From NCBI GenBank assembly GCA_006384855.1, contig VCJN01002408.1, positions 62,001 through 126,000 of the forward strand: a stretch of 64,000 nt of DNA. Reading direction: 5' to 3'. The stretch is from Tetraselmis striata (lineage: Eukaryota; Chlorophyta; Chlorodendrophyceae; Chlorodendrales; Chlorodendraceae). A program made the position numbers and the translations under genes. The notes under the pieces were generated by a model, which was not told the origin of the DNA, ran no database searches, and saw only the letters and a list, made by a program, of their open reading frames with translations. Shown piece by piece: positions 56,262 to 64,000 of the stretch. How positions within the stretch are numbered: the first letter of the stretch is position 1; each line of letters starts with the position of its first letter.

Positions 56262-59200
56262 CCCATGCCTCATTAATGACTCTACCGTCTCTGGCAAAGG
56301 CCATGCCCCCATGCCACCCGTGACCCACGCTCGCCACCGACATCTACACGGCCAGCCCAAGCCCCGACACACCGCCCGCAACCACCCCGGGACCCGCACA
56401 TGTCCCGTTAGCGACTCAACCGCCTCTGGCAAAGACCATGCCCCCATGCCACCCGTGACCCACGCTTGCCACCGACACCTGTACATCCAGCCCAAGACCC
56501 GACACACCGCCCGCAACCACCCCAGGACCCGCACATGTCCCGTTAGCGACTCAACCGTCTCTGGCAAAGGCCATGCCCCCATGCCACCCGTGACCCACGC
56601 TTGCCACCGACACCTACACGGCCAGCCCAAGCCCCGACACACCGCCCGCAACCACCCCAGGACCCTCCCATGCCTCATTAATGACTCAACCGTCTCTGGC
56701 AAAGGCCATGCCCCCATGTCACCCGTGACCCACGCTTGCCACCGACACCTGTACATCCAGCCCAAGACCCGACACACCACCCGCAACCACCCCAGGACCC
56801 TCCCATGCCTCATTAATGACTCAACCGTCTCTGGCAAAGGCCATGCCCCCATGTCACCCGTGACCCACGCTCGCCACCGACACCTGTACATCCAGCCCAA
56901 GACCCGACACACCGCCCGCAACCACCCCAGGACCCTCCCATGCCTCATTAATGACTCTACCGTCTCTGGCAAAGGCCATGCCCCCATGCCACCCGTGACC
57001 CACGCTTGCCACCGACACCTGTACATCCAGCCCAAGACCCGACACACCGCCCGCAACCACCCCAGGACCCGCACATGTCCCGTTAGCGACTTCACCGCCT
57101 CTGGCAAAGACCATGCCCCCATGCCACCCGTGACCCACGCTTGCCACCGACACCTGTACATCCAGCCCAAGACCCGACACACCGCCCGCAACCACCCCAG
57201 GACCCGCACATGTCCCGTTAGCGACTCAACCGCCTCTGGCAAAGACCATGCCCCCATGTCACCCGTGACCCACGCTCGCCACCGACACCTACACGGCCAG
57301 CCCAAGACCCGACACACCGCCCGCAACCACCCCGGGACCCGCACATGTCCCGTTAGCGACTCAACCGCCTCTGGCAAAGACCATGCCCCCATGCCACCCG
57401 TGACCCACGCTTGCCACCGACACCTGTACATCCAGCCCAAGACCCGACACACCGCCCGCAACCACCCCAGGACCCTCCCATGCCTCATTAATGACTCAAC
57501 CGTCTCTGGCAAAGGCCATGCCCCCATGTCACCCGTGACCCACGCTCGCCACCGACACCTACACGGCCAGCCCAAGCCCCGACACACCGCCCGCAACCAC
57601 CCCAGGACCCGCACATGTCCCGTTAGCGACTTAACCGCCTCTGGCGAAGGCCATGCCCCCATGCCACCCGTGACCCACGCTTGCCACCGACACCTGTACA
57701 TCCAGCCCAAGACCCGACACACCGCCCGCAACCACCCCAGGACCCGCACATGTCCCGTTAGCGACTTCACCGCCTCTGGCAAAGACCATGCCCCCATGTC
57801 ACCCGTGACCCACGCTTGCCACCGACACCTGTACATCCAGCCCAAGACCCGACACACCGCCCGCAACCACCCCAGGACCCGCACATGTCCCGTTAGCGAC
57901 TTCACCGCCTCTGGCAAAGGCCATGCCCCCATGCCACCCGTGACCCACGCTCGCCACCGACACCTACACGGCCAGCCCAAGCCCCGACACACCGCCCGGG
58001 ATCCGCCACCACGGGACCCGCACATGTCCCGTTAGCGACTCAACCGCCTCTGGCAAAGACCATGCCCCCATGTCACCCGTGACCCACGCTTGCCACCGAC
58101 ACCTGTACATCCAGCCCAAGACCCGACACACCGCCCGCAACCACCCCAGGACCCGCACATGTCCCGTTAGCGACTCAACCGCCTCTGGCAAAGGCCATGC
58201 CCCCATGTCACCCGTGACCCACGCTTGCCACCGACACCTGTACATCCAGCCCAAGACCCGACACACCGCCCGCAACCACCCCAGGACCCGCACATGTCCC
58301 GTTAGCGACTCAACCGTCTCTGGCAAAGGCCATGCCCCCATGCCACCCGTGACCCACGCTTGCCACCGACACCTACACGGCCAGCCCAAGCCCCGACACA
58401 CCGCCCGGGATCCGCCACCACGGGACCCGCACATGTCCCGTTAGCGACTCAACCGCCTCTGGCAAAGACCATGCCCCCATGTCACCCGTGACCCACGCTT
58501 GCCACCGACACCTGTACATCCAGCCCAAGACCCGACACACCGCCCGCAACCACCCCAGGACCCGCACATGTCCCGTTAGCGACTCAACCGCCTCTGGCAA
58601 AGGCCATGCCCCCATGTCACCCGTGACCCACGCTCGCCACCGACACCTGTACATCCAGCCCAAGACCCGACACACCGCCCGCAACCATCCCAGGACCCGC
58701 ACATGTCCCGTTAGCGACTCAACCGTCTCTGGCAAAGGCCATGCCCCCATGCCACCCGTGACCCACGCTTGCCACCGACACCTGTACATCCAGCCCAAGA
58801 CCCGACACACCGCCCGTAACCACCCCAGGACCCGCACATGTCCCGTTAGCGACTTAACCGCCTCTGGCAAAGGCCATGCCCCCATGTCACCCGTGACCCA
58901 CGCTTGCCACCGACACCTGTACATCCAGCCCAAGACCCGACACACCGCCCGCAACCACCCCAGGACCCGCACATGTCCCGTTAGCGACTCAACCGCCTCT
59001 GGCAAAGGCCATGCCCCCATGCCACCCGTGACCCACGCTTGCCACCGACACCTGTACATCCAGCCCAAGACCCGACACACCGCCCGCAACCACCCCAGGA
59101 CCCGCACATGTCCCGTTAGCGACTCAACCGTCTCTGGCAAAGGCCATGCCCCCATGCCACCCGTGACCCACGCTTGCCACCGACACCTGTACATCCAGCC

Positions 59201-62200
59201 CAAGACCCGACACACCGCCCGCAACCACCCCAGGACCCGCACATGTCCCGTTAGCGACTTCACCGCCTCTGGCAAAGACCATGCCCCCATGCCACCCGTG
59301 ACCCACGCTCGCCACCGACACCTACACGGCCAGCCCAAGCCCCGACACACCGCCCGCAACCACCCCAGGACCCGCACATGTCCCGTTAGCGACTCAACCG
59401 TCTCTGGCAAAGGCCATGCCCCCATGCCACCCGTGACCCACGCTTGCCACCGACACCTGTACATCCAGCCCAAGACCCGACACACCGCCCGCAACCACCC
59501 CAGGACCCGCACATGTCCCGTTAGCGACTCAACCGTCTCTGGCAAAGGCCATGCCCCCATGCCACCCGTGACCCACGCTTGCCACCGACACCTACACGGC
59601 CAGCCCAAGACCCGACACACCGCCCGCAACCACCCCAGGACCCGCACATGTCCCGTTAGCGACTTCACCGCCTCTGGCAAAGGCCATGCCCCCATGCCAC
59701 CCGTGACCCACGCTCGCCACCGACACCTACACGGCCAGCCCAAGCCCCGACACACCGCCCGGGATCCGCCACCACGGGACCCGCACATGTCCCGTTAGCG
59801 ACTCAACCGCCTCTGGCAAAGACCATGCCCCCATGTCACCCGTGACCCACGCTTGCCACCGACACCTGTACATCCAGCCCAAGACCCGACACACCGCCCG
59901 CAACCACCCCAGGACCCGCACATGTCCCGTTAGCGACTCAACCGCCTCTGGCAAAGGCCATGCCCCCATGTCACCCGTGACCCACGCTTGCCACCGACAC
60001 CTGTACATCCAGCCCAAGACCCGACACACCGCCCGCAACCACCCCAGGACCCGCACATGTCCCGTTAGCGACTCAACCGTCTCTGGCAAAGGCCATGCCC
60101 CCATGCCACCCGTGACCCACGCTTGCCACCGACACCTACACGGCCAGCCCAAGCCCCGACACACCGCCCGGGATCCGCCACCACGGGACCCGCACATGTC
60201 CCGTTAGCGACTCAACCGCCTCTGGCAAAGACCATGCCCCCATGTCACCCGTGACCCACGCTTGCCACCGACACCTGTACATCCAGCCCAAGACCCGACA
60301 CACCGCCCGCAACCACCCCAGGACCCGCACATGTCCCGTTAGCGACTCAACCGCCTCTGGCAAAGGCCATGCCCCCATGTCACCCGTGACCCACGCTCGC
60401 CACCGACACCTGTACATCCAGCCCAAGACCCGACACACCGCCCGCAACCATCCCAGGACCCGCACATGTCCCGTTAGCGACTCAACCGTCTCTGGCAAAG
60501 GCCATGCCCCCATGCCACCCGTGACCCACGCTTGCCACCGACACCTGTACATCCAGCCCAAGACCCGACACACCGCCCGCAACCACCCCAGGACCCGCAC
60601 ATGTCCCGTTAGCGACTTAACCGCCTCTGGCAAAGGCCATGCCCCCATGTCACCCGTGACCCACGCTTGCCACCGACACCTGTACATCCAGCCCAAGACC
60701 CGACACACCGCCCGCAACCACCCCAGGACCCGCACATGTCCCGTTAGCGACTCAACCGCCTCTGGCAAAGGCCATGCCCCCATGCCACCCGTGACCCACG
60801 CTTGCCACCGACACCTGTACATCCAGCCCAAGACCCGACACACCGCCCGCAACCACCCCAGGACCCGCACATGTCCCGTTAGCGACTCAACCGCCTCTGG
60901 CAAAGGCCATGCCCCCATGCCACCCGTGACCCACGCTTGCCACCGACACCTGTACATCCAGCCCAAGACCCGACACACCGCCCGCAACCACCCCAGGACC
61001 CGCACATGTCCCGTTAGCGACTTCACCGCCTCTGGCAAAGACCATGCCCCCATGCCACCCGTGACCCACGCTCGCCACCGACACCTACACGGCCAGCCCA
61101 AGCCCCGACACACCGCCCGCAACCACCCCAGGACCCGCACATGTCCCGTTAGCGACTCAACCGTCTCTGGCAAAGGCCATGCCCCCATGCCACCCGTGAC
61201 CCACGCTTGCCACCGACACCTGTACATCCAGCCCAAGACCCGACACACCGCCCGCAACCACCCCAGGACCCGCACATGTCCCGTTAGCGACTCAACCGTC
61301 TCTGGCAAAGGCCATGCCCCCATGCCACCCGTGACCCACGCTTGCCACCGACACCTACACGGCCAGCCCAAGACCCGACACACCGCCCGCAACCACCCCA
61401 GGACCCGCACATGTCCCGTTAGCGACTCAACCGCCTCTGGCAAAGGCCATGCCCCCATGCCACCCGTGACCCACGCTTGCCACCGACACCTGTACATCCA
61501 GCCCAAGACCCGACACACCGCCCGCAACCACCCCAGGACCCGCACATGTCCCGTTAGCGACTTAACCGCCTCTGGCAAAGGCCATGCCCCCATGTCACCC
61601 GTGACCCACGCTTGCCACCGACACCTGTACATCCAGCCCAAGACCCGACACACCGCCCGCAACCACCCCAGGACCCGCACATGTCCCGTTAGCGACTCAA
61701 CCGTCTCTGGCAAAGGCCATGCCCCCATGCCACCCGTGACCCACGCTTGCCACCGACACCTACACGGCCAGCCCAAGACCCGACACACCGCCCGCAACCA
61801 CCCCAGGACCCGCACATGTCCCGTTAGCGACTCAACCGCCTCTGGCAAAGGCCATGCCCCCATGCCACCCGTGACCCACGCTTGCCACCGACACCTGTAC
61901 ATCCAGCCCAAGACCCGACACACCGCCCGCAACCACCCCAGGACCCGCACATGTCCCGTTAGCGACTTAACCGCCTCTGGCAAAGGCCATGCCCCCATGT
62001 CACCCGTGACCCACGCTTGCCACCGACACCTGTACATCCAGCCCAAGACCCGACACACCGCCCGCAACCACCCCAGGACCCGCACATGTCCCGTTAGCGA
62101 CTCAACCGCATCTGGCAAAGGCCATGCCCCCATGCCACCCGTGACCCACGCTTGCCACCGACACCTGTACATCCAGCCCAAGACCCGACACACCGCCCGC

Positions 62201-63846
62201 AACCACCCCAGGACCCGCACATGTCCCGTTAGCGACTCAACCGTCTCTGGCAAAGGCCATGCCCCCATGCCACCCGTGACCCACGCTTGCCACCGACACC
62301 TGTACATCCAGCCCAAGACCCGACACACCGCCCGCAACCACCCCAGGACCCGCACATGTCCCGTTAGCGACTTCACCGCCTCTGGCAAAGACCATGCCCC
62401 CATGCCACCCGTGACCCACGCTCGCCACCGACACCTACACGGCCAGCCCAAGCCCCGACACACCGCCCGCAACCACCCCAGGACCCGCACATGTCCCGTT
62501 AGCGACTCAACCGTCTCTGGCAAAGGCCATGCCCCCATGCCACCCGTGACCCACGCTTGCCACCGACACCTGTACATCCAGCCCAAGACCCGACACACCG
62601 CCCGCAACCACCCCAGGACCCGCACATGTCCCGTTAGCGACTCAACCGTCTCTGGCAAAGGCCATGCCCCCATGCCACCCGTGACCCACGCTTGCCACCG
62701 ACACCTACACGGCCAGCCCAAGACCCGACACACCGCCCGCAACCACCCCAGGACTCGCACATGTCCCGTTAGCGACTTAACCGCCTCTGGCAAAGGCCAT
62801 GCCCCCATGTCACCCGTGACCCACGCTCGCCACCGACACCTGTACATCCAGCCCAAGACCCGACACACCGCCCGCAACCACCCCAGGACCCGCACATGTC
62901 CCGTTAGCGACTCAACCGTCTCTGGCAAAGGCCATGCCCCCATGCCACCCGTGACCCACGCTTGCCACCGACACCTACACGGCCAGCCCAAGCCCCGACA
63001 CACCGCCCGGGATCCGCCACCACGGGACCCGCACATGTCCCGTTAGCGACTCAACCGCCTCTGGCAAAGGCCATGCCCCCATGTCACCCGTGACCCACGC
63101 TTGCCACCGACACCTGTACATCCAGCCCAAGACCCGACACACCGCCCGCAACCACCCCAGGACCCGCACATGTCCCGTTAGCGACTCAACCGCCTCTGGC
63201 AAAGGCCATGCCCCCATGTCACCCGTCACCCACGCTCGCCACCGACACCTGTACATCCAGCCCAAGACCCGACACACCGCCCGCAACCACCCCAGGACCC
63301 GCACATGTCCCGTTAGCGACTCAACCGTCTCTGGCAAAGGCCATGCCCCCATGTCACCCGTGACCCACGCTTGCCACCTACACCTGTACATCCAGCCCAA
63401 GACCCGACACACCGCCCGCAACCACCCCAGGACCCGCACATGTCCCGTTAGCGACTCAACCGTCTCTGGCAAAGGCCATGCCCCCATGCCACCCGTGACC
63501 CACGCTCGCCACCGACACCTGTACATCCAGCCCAAGACCCGACACACCGCCCGCAACCACCCCAGGACCCGCACATGTCCCGTTAGCGACTCAACCGTCT
63601 CTGGCAAAGGCCATGCCCCCATGTCACCCGTGACCCACGCTCGCCACCGACACCTGTACATCCAGCCCAAGACCCGACACACCGCCCGCAACCACCCCAG
63701 GACCCGCACATGTCCCGTTAGCGACTTAACCGCCTCTGGCAAAGGCCATGCCCCCATGTCACCCGTGACCCACGCTCGCCACCGACACCTACACGGCCAG
63801 CCCAAGACCCGACACACCGCCCGCAACCACCCCAGGACTCGCACAT
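56262..63846. repeat. 135-bp tandem array (~56 copies), 45-residue periodic ORFs on both strands
   Basis: The unit start 'ctggcaaag' recurs at 56291, 56426, 56561 and onward at exactly 135 bp. Because 135 is a multiple of three, the array is open for long distances in both directions. Plus strand units read HAPMPPVTHACHRHLYIQPK plus TRHTARNHPRTRTCPVSDST. Minus strand units read GWLRAVCRVLGWMYRCRWQA plus WVTGGMGAWPLPEAVESLTG. Paired variants recur: ctgtacatc/ctacacggc, ttgccacc/tcgccacc, and cccgttagcgac/cctcattaatgac, the last confined to about 56.26-57.5 kb. The longest ORFs are 934 (+) and 966 (-) residues. Whether either is translated cannot be judged here. Confidence 0.97.
57990..63040. 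repeat. 139-bp variant units that reset the frame
   Basis: Five units (around 57994, 58404, 59757, 60166 and 63006) carry ggatccgccaccacg in place of caaccacccca. They are 4 bp longer and the plus-strand frame then ends DPPPRDPHMSR-stop. Their spacing is about 410, 1354, 409 and 2840 bp. Confidence 0.9.
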
Positions 63847-64000
63847 GCCATGGCTGCGACCTCATCAGCCACATTCACACCCACTGCCCCGAAGCCACCC
63901 ATACCCGCCAGTCACCCCCAATCCCACTACGCCTTCAACCCGCCCGCCTCCTCCCCTGCCCAATGCTATCCAGGCGCGCCCCTGTGGCATGCCTGAGGAG
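63846..64000 (+). CDS. Partial ORF with CCHC zinc-knuckle-like motif after the array
   Basis: The plus frame of the last array unit continues without a stop into unique sequence: RTCHGCDLISHIHTHCPEA. CHGCDLISHIHTHC fits C-x2-C-x4-H-x4-C exactly, the spacing of retroelement and RNA-binding zinc knuckles, although the usual Gly before His is absent. The frame stays open through a Pro-rich segment to the window edge. This favours the plus strand as the historically coding one. Partial at the 3' end. Confidence 0.4.

Noticed and set aside
56202..58025. 607-residue minus-strand ORF as a genuine Trp-rich gene
   Set aside because: It arises automatically because the 135-bp unit is a multiple of three and open on both strands. 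The zinc-knuckle continuation and the C-run orientation favour the plus strand, though neither is proven.
56262..63846. CRISPR array
   Set aside because: Units are contiguous without unique spacers, are 135 bp long and lie in a eukaryotic context.

Overview
This is a nuclear window from a eukaryote, most likely a green alga (Chlorophyta; class not resolved). Coding exons are GC-rich and every convincing gene except one small ORF is split by introns (donors mostly gtgcgc, gtgagt or gtacg). The gene set is photosynthetic: a chloroplast calcium-sensing receptor (CAS) and an acetyltransferase with a transit-like leader. TTTTAGGG/CCCTAAA-type interstitial repeats fit a plant or green-algal lineage. 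I saw no rRNA, tRNA, CRISPR array or bacterial-style operon. Every spliced model below was built by hand, checking reading phase across each junction; none has transcript support.

Layout. 1-5.8 kb: repeat-rich, with a possible LINE relic, a ~225-bp tandem repeat and two clusters of GGAATTCC palindromes. 5.9-6.2 kb: a small ORF (+). 7.0-10.7 kb: an 11-exon GT-B glycosyltransferase with a proline-rich stem (-). 11.4-16.4 kb: transposon debris including a frameshifted Tnp2-like transposase relic. 17.3-19.7 kb: an 11-exon N-acetylglucosamine kinase (+), convergent with a two-exon GNAT acetyltransferase (19.9-20.9 kb, -). 21-30 kb: mostly non-coding, with a low-GC block at 25.7-28.9 kb. 30.6-36.0 kb: an eIF4B/eIF4H-like RRM protein (-). 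37.5-44.3 kb: a 13-exon fusion of a 3'(2'),5'-bisphosphate nucleotidase and a GmhB/HisB-N-type HAD phosphatase (+). 45.2-46.1 kb: an inverted pair of decayed gene copies. 46.4-47.5 kb: a secreted Cys-rich protein (-). 50.3-53.8 kb: CAS (-), nine exons. 56.3-63.8 kb: about 56 head-to-tail copies of a 135-bp unit with higher-order structure, open in frame on both strands, followed by a CCHC zinc-knuckle-like motif.

The genes are unrelated housekeeping and plastid functions and do not form a pathway cluster. Three things stand out. First, the two-phosphatase fusion. Second, the 135-bp/45-residue array. Third, dozens of long G or C homopolymer runs; inside genes many are C-runs on the sense strand lying within about 20 nt of the 5' splice site.
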